A stretch of DNA of 64,000 nt, from the NCBI RefSeq assembly GCF_001442535.1, contig NZ_CP013141.1, forward strand, positions 1,686,577 through 1,750,576. The letters are read 5' to 3'. How positions within the stretch are numbered: the stretch's first letter is position 1; each line of letters opens with the position of its first letter. This document shows, piece after piece, positions 1 to 7,421 of this stretch. The position numbers and the translations under genes are program-made. Under the pieces are notes generated by a model. That model made no database searches and was not told the DNA's origin. It saw only the letters and a list, made by a program, of their open reading frames with translations. Source of the stretch: Lysobacter antibioticus. GTDB lineage: Bacteria > Pseudomonadota > Gammaproteobacteria > Xanthomonadales > Xanthomonadaceae.

Positions 1-327
1 CAGGCGCCTCCTGCGACCGCTCCGGCGGCTACGGTCGGCACGCGACCGGCGAATCCGCCCACGGGCACCGCTCACACCGGCAACCCCGCGGCCGAACGCG
101 GTCAGGTCATCCGCAGCATCTCCACCCTGGACGGCGTCGAACGCGCCCTGTGGTCGACGCCGTCGAACTTGCTGATCTACCGCCTGACCGACGCGCAGCA
201 ACAGGACATCGACCGGATCTGCACGATCCTCGACGCCTATCCCGACCTGCGTTCTTCGCGCGTGCAGTTGCAACCGCCGCCGGGCAGCAAGGCGCGCGTG
301 CGCTTCTTCCAGTGCCGGGCCTATTGA
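1..327 (+). CDS. C-terminal end of an unidentified protein (5' truncated by window)
   Basis: Frame 1 is open from the first base to a TGA at 325-327, giving the last 108 residues of a protein that starts outside the window. The visible part opens with a Pro/Ala/Thr-rich, probably disordered linker (about residues 1-32) followed by a compact mixed region with two cysteines (ICTIL and FFQC). A strong terminator hairpin follows 38 bases after the stop, which supports this as a real gene end. I do not recognise the family. The linker-plus-small-domain layout would suit an envelope or periplasmic protein, but that is a guess. Confidence 0.6.
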   Translation, partial: QAPPATAPAATVGTRPANPPTGTAHTGNPAAERGQVIRSISTLDGVERALWSTPSNLLIYRLTDAQQQDIDRICTILDAYPDLRSSRVQLQPPPGSKARVRFFQCRAY

Positions 328-364
328 TCCGGGCCCATCGAAGCGAACCCATCGGACCCGACCA

Positions 365-401
365 CAGCGCGCCGTGAGCAACGGCGCGCTGTTTTCGTTT
401 T
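365..401 (+). terminator. Rho-independent terminator after the first gene
   Basis: A perfect 10-bp stem (365-374 with 382-391, arms CAGCGCGCCG/CGGCGCGCTG) with a 7-base loop is followed by TTTTCGTTTT. It lies 38 bases after the stop of the upstream plus-strand gene. Confidence 0.85.
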
Positions 402-442
402 GGGCGATTGCCGAGCCTGGAAGCTCGCCCGCGGCTCCAGGG

Positions 443-533
443 GCAGGAGCGGCGCGAGCCGCGACGCGCGACCCGCCCACGACGCGATCCCGAGGTCGCG
501 CCGGACCTCGATCGCGGCTTGCTCCGCTCCTGC
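443..533. repeat. Inverted pair of REP-like palindromes
   Basis: GCAGGAGCGGCGCGAGCC at 443 and its inverse ending in GCTCCGCTCCTGC near 533 form a facing pair of the family palindrome, between the convergent ends of the first gene and the reductase gene. The same palindrome recurs near 7.1-7.4, 14.9-15.1, 31.7, 46.6-47.1, 56.4-56.6 and 63.1 kb. Confidence 0.7.
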
Positions 534-556
534 AGGAAACCGCCGACCCGGTACGC

Positions 557-591
557 AAAACGCATCGGGGCGGCCTGAGCCGCCCCGATGC
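557..591 (-). terminator. Terminator of the fatty acyl-CoA reductase gene
   Basis: A perfect 12-bp stem (562-573 with 580-591) with a 6-base loop is followed on the minus strand by GTTTTGC. It sits 38 bases after the reductase stop codon. Confidence 0.75.
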
Positions 592-629
592 TTGCGACGC
601 TGTGCGCGCCGTTCAGAAGGACGCGCCGC

Positions 630-2617
630 CTACCAGTGCACGCCGCGCATCAGCGCTGCGAACGCGATCTGTTCGCTGCTGGCGTGTTCGTCCTTGAGCC
701 CCTTGCGGTCGCCCTTGGCCGCGGCCGAGTCGGGGAACAACTCGAACGCCGTGCTCATCACCACCTCGTAGGCCTTCGGCGCCAGCGCGTTGACCACCGA
801 GGCGAAGATGCCCAGGCGGGTGGCGATGCGGGTCGGCCGCTCGATGATGCCCTTGACCACCAGGTCGGCGGCTTCGTCCGGGGTCAGGGTGGGCACGCTG
901 TCGTACATCTTGGTCGGCGCGATCATCGGCGTCTTCACCAACGGCATGTTGATGGTGGTGAAGCTGATGCCCTTGCCCGACAACTCGCCCTGGGCGCAGC
1001 GGCTGAAGGCGTCCAGCGCCGCCTTCGAGGCGACGTAGGCCGAGAACCGCGGCGAGCTGGCGAGCACGCCGATCGAGCTGATGTTGATGATGTGGCCCTT
1101 GCGGCGCTCGGTCATCTTCGGCATGAAGCCCATGATCAGGCGCAGGCTGCCGAAGTAGTTGAGCTGCATGGTGCGTTCGAAGTCGTGGAAACGGTCGTAG
1201 CTGAGCTCGATCGAGCGCCGGATCGAACGGCCGGCGTTGTTGACCAGGATGTCGACGTGACCGTGCTCGTCCAGGATCTGCTTGACCAGGCGGTCGCAGT
1301 CGGCCATGTCGGCGAGGTCGGCGGTGTAGGCGAAGACCTTGCCGCCGGCGGCCTTCATCGCGTCGCGGGCCTTGAACAGCTCGTCTTCGCCGCGCGCGAT
1401 GATCACCGTCACCGCGCCGGCCGCCGCGACTTTCTCCGCCGTCGCCAGGCCGATGCCCGAGGAACCGCCGGTGATCACCACGACCTTGTTGCGGACCTTG
1501 CCCTTGAGGGTGCGGTCGATGAACAGGTCCGGGTCGAGATGGCGCTCCCAGTAGTCCCACAAACGCCAGGCGTAGGTGTCCAGGTTCGGCACCCTGATGC
1601 CGCTGCCGCGCAACGCGCGCTCGGTCTCGCGGTTGTCGAAACGGGTCGGATAGGTGATGAACTTCAAGGTTTCCTTGGGAATCTTGAAGTCGCGCAGCAA
1701 CATGCCGATGAAACGCCGCACCGGCGGCAGGTTGCCGACCGCGCCGCGCACGCTGCTGGGCACGAAGGCGAACATGCGCGCATCGATGCGCATGGTCATC
1801 TCCGGGGTGTGGCCGGCGCGGGCGAAGGTGTTGAGCACCTCGCCGACGCGCTGCGGCTCCGGATCGGTCAGGTGGAAGCAATGGCCGTCGAGCTTGGGCT
1901 TGTGCGCGATGTGGTCCATCGCGTCGACCACGTAGTCGACCGGGATGATGTTGATGCGCCCGCCTTCGACGCCGAGCATCGGCATCCACGGCGGCAGCAT
2001 TTCGCGCAGCTTCTTGAGGAAGGTGAAGAAGTAGTACGGCCCGTCGATCTTGTCCATTTCGCCGGTCTGGGAATGGCCGACGACCATGCCCGGGCGGTAG
2101 ATGCGCCATTTGATGCGCTTCTCGCCGCGCACCAGGCCTTCGGAATCGTGCTTGGTGCGCAGGTAGGGATCGTCCAGGCCCTCGGCCTCGTGGAACATGT
2201 CTTCGCGGAACACGCCCGGGTACATGCCGGCCGCGGCGATCGAGCTGGTGTGATGGAAGCAGCCCACGTTGAGCGCCGCGCCCAGGTCCAGCGCGTGCTG
2301 GGTGCCGTCGATGTTGGCCGCGCGCTGCGCGGCCGGGCTGGCGGTCAGGTCGTAGATCGCGGCCAGGTGGAAGAAGTGCTTGATCTTGCCGTTGAGCGCG
2401 CGGATCTGCGCGGCGCTCAGGCCGCACTTGGCCTGGGTCATGTCGCCGGCGACCGGGATCACCCGCTTGAGGTCCCAGCCCATTTTTTTGCGGTGGCGTC
2501 GAACTTTTTCTGCGAGTCCTTGCGCACCAGCACGTGGATCGTGCCCTTGCGTTTCAGCAGATTGCTGACGAGGAAGCGACCGATGAAACCCGTCGCGCCG
2601 GTGACGAAATAGCTCAT
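630..2617 (-). CDS. Two-domain fatty acyl-CoA reductase (SDR-SDR), frameshifted near codon 45
   Basis: It would reduce fatty acyl-CoA, or its aldehyde, to a fatty alcohol with NADPH. The reconstructed 662-residue protein has an N-terminal extended SDR domain (GATGFIG at 7-13, Y152-x3-K156) and a C-terminal classical SDR domain (TGGSSGIG at 383-390, NNAG, Y528-x3-K532). From memory, the length, domain order and local wording match the Marinobacter fatty acyl-CoA reductase of about 660 residues (Maqu_2507 type). The ATG at 2615-2617 has a strong AGGAGAGG site. Reading from it meets a stop after codon 52, because the A-run opposite 2483-2489 holds seven bases where eight are needed to join the frames. 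As printed, the Rossmann glycines are separated from the rest. The cause may be a homopolymer sequencing error, a true mutation or slippage. Acyl-CoA-binding protein is divergent next door. Confidence 0.85.
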
Positions 2618-2769
2618 ACCCCTCTCCTGGATGGCCGATCGACCGCCAATGCGGCGGCATGACGCTACGGTGCCAGAGCCCGTGCCGCGGAACAATTCCT
2701 TTCCGTATTGACCGTCCCGGGCGTGCATGCTGTTATGCCGCTTCACCCTGGCGCCAGGAGAGGCTCGCC

Positions 2770-3027
2770 GTGTCCGATATCCAGTCCGCGTTCGAACAAG
2801 CCGCCAAAGACGTCCAATCGCTGACCGACCGCCCCGACAACGACACCCTGCTGCGCCTGTACGCGCTGTACAAGCAGGGCGCCGACGGCGACGTCAGCGG
2901 CCCCAAGCCCGGCTTCTTCGACTTCGTAGGCACCGCCAAGTACGAAGCCTGGGAAAAGCTCAAGGGCACCGCACAGGCCGACGCGCAGAAGAAGTACGTC
3001 GACCTGGTCAAGAAACTGCGCGGCTGA
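2770..3027 (+). CDS. Acyl-CoA-binding protein (ACBP)
   Basis: This small cytosolic carrier binds medium- and long-chain acyl-CoA and protects or delivers it to enzymes. The 85-residue product has the usual ACBP length and layout of four helices: an N-terminal FEQAAKDVQSL helix, LLRLYALYKQ, the signature KYEAWEKLKG and a C-terminal YVDLVKKL helix. The tyrosines and lysines that hold the CoA phosphates are present (LYALYKQ, KYEAW). The start is GTG at 2770, preceded by AGGAGAGG. The gene is divergent from the fatty acyl-CoA reductase and is followed 34 bases later by a TetR regulator, so all three probably share a lipid-related role. Confidence 0.93.
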   Translation: MSDIQSAFEQAAKDVQSLTDRPDNDTLLRLYALYKQGADGDVSGPKPGFFDFVGTAKYEAWEKLKGTAQADAQKKYVDLVKKLRG

Positions 3028-3061
3028 CGCCGCGCCCGCCCGCCCCTGCACGGCACGCCCG

Positions 3062-3688
3062 ATGGCGAAACAGACCCGTCAGCGCATCCTCGACACCGCA
3101 TTGACCATGTTCAACGCGCAGGGCGAGCCGAACGTCACCACCAACCACATCGCCGACGAGCTGGAGATCAGCCCGGGCAATCTGTACTACCACTTCCGCA
3201 ACAAGGACGACATCATCGAGCAGCTGTTCGCGCGCTTCGAGGAGCGCATGGACGCCGCGTTGGCCGCGCCGCAAGGCCGCCTGCCCGGGCTCGAGGACAT
3301 CTGGCTGCAACTGCACCTGGTGTTCGAGTGCATCTGGGACTACCGCTTCCTTTACCGCGACCTGGTCGAGATCCTCAGCCGCAACCGTCGCTTGCGCATG
3401 CGTTTCGCCCGCATCCTCAAGCGCGCCGATGAACAGGCGCACATGGTGATGCGCGGGCTGTCGCAGGCCGGGGTCATGCGTGCGTCCGGCGACGAGCTCG
3501 CCGCCACGGCCACCAACGTACTGGTCATCGCCACCTTCTGGCTCAACTACGCCGCCGCGCGCGGCGACAAGGACGAGCACGCGGCGATCCGCGACGGCAT
3601 CGTCCAGGTGATGATGCTGCTCGCGCCGTTCCTGCGCGACGCCGAACGCATGCATCTGAACACCCTGATCCGGGCCTATCTGGACTGA
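3062..3688 (+). CDS. TetR/AcrR family transcriptional regulator
   Basis: A 208-residue repressor-type protein. The N-terminal helix-turn-helix is clear: TRQRILDTALTMFN, then TTNHIADELEISPGNLYYHF and a K-D-D-I-I helix at about residues 5-55. The larger C-terminal all-helical domain is of the type that often senses fatty acyl groups or hydrophobic ligands. It begins 34 bases after the ACBP stop on the same strand and is probably cotranscribed with it. The natural inference is that it controls the ACBP/acyl-CoA reductase divergent promoter (2618-2769). No operator palindrome was convincingly seen. Confidence 0.9.
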   Translation: MAKQTRQRILDTALTMFNAQGEPNVTTNHIADELEISPGNLYYHFRNKDDIIEQLFARFEERMDAALAAPQGRLPGLEDIWLQLHLVFECIWDYRFLYRDLVEILSRNRRLRMRFARILKRADEQAHMVMRGLSQAGVMRASGDELAATATNVLVIATFWLNYAAARGDKDEHAAIRDGIVQVMMLLAPFLRDAERMHLNTLIRAYLD

Positions 3689-3690
3689 AC

Positions 3691-3712
3691 CGGCGGGCGA
3701 CCAGGCCCGCCG
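3691..3712 (+). terminator. Hairpin after the TetR gene, possible terminator
   Basis: An 8-bp stem (3691-3698 CGGCGGGC with 3705-3712 GCCCGCCG) lies just after the TetR stop. Only a short TTT follows, so termination would be weak. Confidence 0.4.
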
Positions 3713-3767
3713 CAGGTTTGCGCCCCGCCGCAGGCGCCCCACAGAGAACGCCGATGAGAAAGCGCCG

Positions 3768-4367
3768 ATGAGAAAGCTGATCCTGCAGATGCAGATGTCG
3801 GTCGACGGCCGCGTCAGCGCCGAAGACGGCATCGCCTGGCAGGTCTGGAACTGGAACTGGAACGGCGCCTGGCTTTGGGACGATGCGCTCAAGCAGGCCT
3901 TCAACGACAGCTTCGCAGCGGCCGATTGCATCCTGCTGAGCCGGCCGATGGCCGCGCAAGGTTATATCGACCACTGGACCCGCGCGGCCGCGGCGAACTA
4001 CCCCGCCGATCCGCACTACGCCTTCGCCCGCAAAATCGTCGACGCCGACAAGGTCGTGGTGAGCGGCAAACTCGACGCCGCGCCGTGGCCGCATACCCGC
4101 ATCGCCTCGCGCGGACTGGCGCTGGAAGTCGAGACGCTGAAACGAGAGGCGGGAGGCGACATCCTGTGCTTCGGCGGGGCCGGTTTCGCCTCGGCCCTGA
4201 TCGCGGCCGGGCTGGTCGACGAATTCCAGTTCTACGTCAATCCAACTGCGGTCGGCCGCGGACGCTCGATCTTTCCGGATCGCGGACTGGCCCTGCGCCT
4301 GCTCGGTTCGCAGGCCTACGACTGCGGCATCGTCGTCGACCGCTACCGGCCCGCCGACGCCGATTGA
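3768..4367 (+). CDS. Dihydrofolate reductase / RibD C-terminal family protein
   Basis: A 199-residue protein of the RibD C-terminal-like family, NADPH-binding reductases whose individual substrates are mostly unknown. The start MRKLILQMQMSVDGRVS is typical of the family, as are the nucleotide-binding stretch DILCFGGAGFASALIAAGLVDE and the C-terminal YVNPTAVGRGRSIF. The ATG at 3768 is preceded by a 15-base tandem copy of its own start region (ATG at 3753). That upstream ATG reaches a stop after five codons, so 3768 is the real start. The gene stands alone and has a symmetrical terminator 24 bases downstream. Confidence 0.85.
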   Translation: MRKLILQMQMSVDGRVSAEDGIAWQVWNWNWNGAWLWDDALKQAFNDSFAAADCILLSRPMAAQGYIDHWTRAAAANYPADPHYAFARKIVDADKVVVSGKLDAAPWPHTRIASRGLALEVETLKREAGGDILCFGGAGFASALIAAGLVDEFQFYVNPTAVGRGRSIFPDRGLALRLLGSQAYDCGIVVDRYRPADAD

Positions 4368-4390
4368 GGCGATCGGCGCGACCGCAACGC

Positions 4391-4418
4391 AGAAAGGGCG
4401 CCGATCGGCGCCCTTTCT
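4391..4418. terminator. Bidirectional terminator between convergent genes
   Basis: A perfect 28-base palindrome (AGAAAGGGCGCCGA with TCGGCGCCCTTTCT) lies between the convergent reductase-like gene and the phasin-like gene. Its own A/T ends serve as short U-runs on either strand. Confidence 0.6.
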
Positions 4419-4475
4419 CGATTCACTCGCTTGATTCACTCGAACCGCCCCGCCGCCTTGGACGCGGCGGAACGA

Positions 4476-4880
4476 TCAGGCCTTGCGGGCGCGACGCGAC
4501 GCCGGCTTGCGCACCGCCACCCGGCGCGACTGCGGCTTCTTCGCCGCGGCCTTGCGGGCCTTGCGCTGGCCGCGCTTGGGCTTCTTCAGGCCCAGCTTGT
4601 CCAGCACCGGTGCGAGGCGCGTCTCGACCTCGGCGCTGAACTTGACCACCTTGGGCTCGACCTGGTCGCGCACGTTCTCGATGCCGCCGCGCACGTTGCT
4701 GCGCGCGTCGTCGGCGAAATCGCGTACGCGCCGCTGCAGCGCATCGACGCGGCCGATACCGCGGCCCGCCGCGGCGATCGCTTCGCGACGCGCCAACACC
4801 ACCAGGCCCAGGCCGGCCAGCCAGACATGGCGCAGCGTGGTTTCGCTCGCCGCCGGTTTCTTGCGTTTCACTGCTGCCAT
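4476..4880 (-). CDS. Phasin-like polyhydroxyalkanoate granule-associated protein
   Basis: A 134-residue protein with a phasin-type layout. It has a short basic N-terminus, an amphipathic stretch beginning LRHVWLAGLGLVVLARREA, helices rich in Val, Asp and Arg (about residues 30-85), and a Lys/Ala/Arg-rich C-terminal tail reminiscent of the histone-like tails of granule-bound phasins. Phasins coat intracellular polyester granules. The ATG at 4880 has GGAG upstream, and an in-frame upstream extension looks non-coding. It is divergent from the TPR gene. Without a visible synthase (phaC) nearby the granule role is inferred. A general DNA- or membrane-associated helical protein is the alternative. 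Confidence 0.6.
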   Translation of the reverse strand: MAAVKRKKPAASETTLRHVWLAGLGLVVLARREAIAAAGRGIGRVDALQRRVRDFADDARSNVRGGIENVRDQVEPKVVKFSAEVETRLAPVLDKLGLKKPKRGQRKARKAAAKKPQSRRVAVRKPASRRARKA

Positions 4881-5063
4881 CGTTAGCTCCGCTGACCGCT
4901 CCGGATGAGCGGTTTCACCAGGCCACTGTGGCGGCGCAGCATCGAGCAATCACACTAGGCGCTTCAGCTTTCTGACGGCCTGGGGCCGATGCGGCGCGCG
5001 CCTCTTGCCACGACGCGGCGACGGCGGGATGCTGCCTTCCCGACCTGTCGACAAGGACTGCAG

Positions 5064-5918
5064 ATGGCTGCCAAATCCGCTTGGGCCAACTTTCCCCATG
5101 ATGCCAAGGGCTATGCCTACGCTGGCGACGCCCTCAAGAAAGCCTGGCCCAAGCTGCACGCCGGCGATACCGAGCCATTCCCCGACGCCAAGCGCGCCAG
5201 CGCGCTGATCGGCGCGGCCGGCAAGGCGGCCCCGAAGGGCCTCGACGCCGACGCACTCGCCGACGCTCTACAGGACGCCTGGCGCGCGTTCCATCGCGGC
5301 GATTTCAAGGCCGCCTTCGACGCCGGCCAGGCACTCGGCCCGGTCGGCGCCAGCGTCGCGGTCAAGGCCATGGGCATCCACGCCACCTATCTGGTCGACG
5401 ACGACGCCGAAAAGCTGCAACGCTTCGAGCAGGCCGCCAAGCTCGCCGAGACCGCGATCAAGGCCCTGCCCGAGGACGCCAACAGCCATTATCGCCACGC
5501 CTTCGCCCTGGGCCGCTACAGCCAGGGCCTGAGCATCGCCAAGGCGCTCAAGGCCGGCATCGCCGGCAAGGTCCGCAGTGCGTTGGAGACGGCGCTGGAG
5601 CTGTCGCCGAAACATGCCGAAGCGCATACCGCGATGGCCCTGTACCACGCCGAGATCATCAACAAGATCGGCGGCATGATCGGCGGCCTGACCTACGGCG
5701 CCAAGGCCGCCGAAGCCGAGAAGCACATCAAGACCGCGGTCAAGCTGACCCCGGACTCGCCGATCGCCCACATCGAGTACGGCAACGTGCTGATGCTCCT
5801 GCACGGCGACAAGCAGGAAAACGCCGCCGCCGCGGCCTACGAGAAAGCCGCCAAGCTCAAGCCGCTGGACGCGATGGAAGCGCTGGATGCCGCCTATGCC
5901 AAGGAGCAACTGGAGTAA
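5064..5918 (+). CDS. TPR-repeat protein of unknown function
   Basis: A 284-residue, Ala/Lys-rich all-helical protein. Helix pairs with tetratricopeptide spacing are visible: LAETAIKALPEDANSHYRHA, LETALELSPKHAEAHTAMA, HIKTAVKLTPDSPIAHIEYG, then AAAYEKAAKLKPLDAMEAL. No signal peptide is seen, so it is probably cytosolic and acts as a protein-protein adaptor. The start at 5064 has AAGGA eight bases upstream; a longer in-frame start at 4989 gives an Arg-rich, unlikely N-terminus. It is divergent from the phasin-like gene and stands alone. The partner is unknown. Confidence 0.8.
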   Translation: MAAKSAWANFPHDAKGYAYAGDALKKAWPKLHAGDTEPFPDAKRASALIGAAGKAAPKGLDADALADALQDAWRAFHRGDFKAAFDAGQALGPVGASVAVKAMGIHATYLVDDDAEKLQRFEQAAKLAETAIKALPEDANSHYRHAFALGRYSQGLSIAKALKAGIAGKVRSALETALELSPKHAEAHTAMALYHAEIINKIGGMIGGLTYGAKAAEAEKHIKTAVKLTPDSPIAHIEYGNVLMLLHGDKQENAAAAAYEKAAKLKPLDAMEALDAAYAKEQLE

Positions 5919-6008
5919 GCCATTCGCTTAGAACGGTGCCCGGCCCCAGCCGCACAAGCCCCTGCGCGGCGCCCGGGGCCGGTCCTGACGGGCGATTCAT
6001 CCAGAGGC

Positions 6009-6038
6009 TTGCCTGTTCCGCGAGTCCCCCTGTAAACT
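6009..6038 (+). promoter_or_regulatory. Predicted sigma-70 promoter of tRNA-Val
   Basis: TTGCCT at 6009-6014 and TAAACT at 6033-6038 are 18 bases apart and end 19 bases before the tRNA. Spacing and position fit a stable-RNA promoter; this is pattern matching only. Confidence 0.45.
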
Positions 6039-6057
6039 TTGCGGCCCGATTCAACTC

Positions 6058-6132
6058 GGGCGGTTAGCTCAGCGGTAGAGCATCGCCTTCACACGGCGAG
6101 GGTCGCAGGTTCGAACCCTGCACCGCCCACCA
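6058..6132 (+). tRNA. tRNA-Val (anticodon CAC)
   Basis: The 75-base sequence folds as a full cloverleaf. Acceptor GGGCGGT pairs with ACCGCCC, the D-arm is GCTC/GAGC, and the anticodon stem TCGCC/GGCGA encloses loop TTCACAC. The T-arm carries GGTTCGAACC, and CCA is encoded at 6130-6132. The CAC anticodon reads GUG valine codons, common in such GC-rich DNA. Confidence 0.96.
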
Positions 6133-6140
6133 GTTCCACG

Positions 6141-6167
6141 AAAAGGCCGGCGCAAGCCGGCTTTTTT
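6141..6167 (+). terminator. Terminator of tRNA-Val
   Basis: An AAAAG-CCGGC / GCCGG-CTTTT stem with one bulged G and a GCAA loop is followed by TTTTTT, nine bases after the tRNA. Confidence 0.8.
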
Positions 6168-6351
6168 CGTTTTCGGAGCATCGTCGCGGCCATAGCCTGC
6201 GCGCGCCACCCGGCCCACGAACGCATTGCCAAAGCCGGCCGCCGCGCGGCATGACGCATTGCACGGTCGCCACCGGCGCTCCGGCGGCCCGCCAAGTCCA
6301 TCCGCGGTCTGCCCGCCCCGCCCGCGCCCACCGAACCGTGAGGACACCGCC

Positions 6352-6717
6352 ATGACCGACACCCACGCCGCCCCGACCCGCCTCTACCACAACCCGCGCT
6401 GCTCCAAATCGCGCGGCGCCCTGGAACTGCTGCAGGCTCGCGGCATCGAACCGATCCTCGTCGCCTACCTGGACACCCCGCCGAGCGTCGAACAACTGCG
6501 CGATCTGCTGGCCCTGCTCGGCCTGCCCGCCCGCGGCCTGCTGCGCAGCGGCGAAGACGAATACCGCCAACTGGGCCTGGCCGACCCCGCGCTCGACGAC
6601 GACCACCTGCTCGCCGCCATGGCCGCCCACCCGCGCCTGATCGAGCGCCCCATCTTCGTCCACGCCGCCCGCGCCGTGATCGGCCGCCCGCCGGAGCGCG
6701 TGCTGGAATTGCTTTGA
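6352..6717 (+). CDS. arsC: ArsC-family (arsenate reductase-like / Spx-like) protein
   Basis: A 121-residue thioredoxin-fold protein of the glutaredoxin-dependent arsenate reductase family. The catalytic cysteine lies in HNPRCSKSR (Cys17). The family's RPIF segment follows in the second half (LIERPIFVHAARAVIG), supplying the oxyanion-binding arginine. True ArsC reduces arsenate to arsenite with glutaredoxin and glutathione. No arsenite pump or ArsR is next to it, so a housekeeping YfgD-like role is as likely as arsenic resistance. The start at 6352 has GAGGA upstream. It stands between tRNA-Val and a 700-base non-coding stretch. Confidence 0.88.
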   Translation: MTDTHAAPTRLYHNPRCSKSRGALELLQARGIEPILVAYLDTPPSVEQLRDLLALLGLPARGLLRSGEDEYRQLGLADPALDDDHLLAAMAAHPRLIERPIFVHAARAVIGRPPERVLELL

Positions 6718-6743
6718 GCCACGACGCGGCGACAAGCAGTTGA

Positions 6744-6780
<37 letters not shown>

Positions 6781-6849
6781 CAAAGATTTTGCTGTGGCTG
6801 TGGCTGTGCGCAGCTTCGCACTAGCGAAGGCAATCGAAGATCCGGAGGG

Positions 6850-6875
6850 CGGCGCGCAGGATGCGCGCCGTTTTT
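6850..6875 (+). terminator. Strong hairpin terminator downstream of arsC
   Basis: A perfect 9-bp stem CGGCGCGCA/TGCGCGCCG (6850-6858 with 6862-6870), 3-base loop, then TTTTT. It is 133 bases after the arsC stop, so the microsatellite would be in the arsC 3' untranslated region. Confidence 0.75.
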
Positions 6876-6967
6876 CATCGGGACAGGGATGTCCCGTATG
6901 TAGATCCCTGCGTATGCACCGCTCGTGCGGGCCTGTGATTCAAAACAAAGCATTTTTCTTTGGTTAG

Positions 6968-6997
6968 CTTTCTTTTGTTGCTTATGACAAAAGAAAG
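6968..6997. repeat. 11-bp inverted repeat in A/T-rich intergenic element
   Basis: CTTTCTTTTGT (6968-6978) and ACAAAAGAAAG (6987-6997) pair perfectly around an 8-base loop, immediately followed by a GC hairpin CCGCC-GCTTTAGT-GGCGG. The block from about 6930 to 7060 is strikingly A/T-rich for this genome and holds no gene. Confidence 0.75.
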
Positions 6998-7084
6998 TAA
7001 CCCGCCGCTTTAGTGGCGGAAGCTTTGGGTTTGATCTTGATCTAAATTTTTCTGACAGAAGCGCCGCAAGACCGCCGCAGCGAT

Positions 7085-7401
7085 GTCGCGGCTTGCGCCG
7101 CTCCTACCCCGCGAGAGCACGTCGCTTCGACTTACAACGATGGCCTCGTCATCTCTACGCGCCCCGCGTCGCGACTCACGTCCCTCCTACAGAAATAGAT
7201 TCGCAGCGGCAAAGATCGAAATCCAGGTAGCGTGAAATCCGTAAGCAATGCCGTCGGTCGAGCCAGCGCGATCGCGGCTTGTGACCGAAGGAAATCCAGT
7301 AGGACGCCGCTCCTATCCTTGCGACAGCATGCCGCTTCGATGAACAGCATCGGCCTTGCGGCTTCTGCCCGTCCCGCGGTCGCGGCTCACGCCGCTCCTA
7401 C
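7085..7401. repeat. Cluster of REP-like palindromes
   Basis: Copies lie at 7085-7107 (canonical), 7271-7316 (long variant, the GTGACC-containing type also seen at 56.5 kb) and 7379-7401 (canonical with CACG centre), with a degenerate copy near 7160-7190. The last ends 21 bases before the stop of the next minus-strand gene. Confidence 0.8.
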
Positions 7402-7421
7402 AGTCGGGAAATCCGCCCCCC

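Noticed and set aside
588..2612. Long open frame of 674 codons on the plus strand opposite the reductase gene
   Set aside because: It is antisense to a clear two-domain SDR gene, is low-complexity (His/Arg/Val/Asp) and has no domain; long antisense frames are expected in DNA this GC-rich.
3753..3767. Upstream ATG of the dihydrofolate reductase-like gene
   Set aside because: It is a 15-base duplicate of the true start and reaches a stop after five codons.
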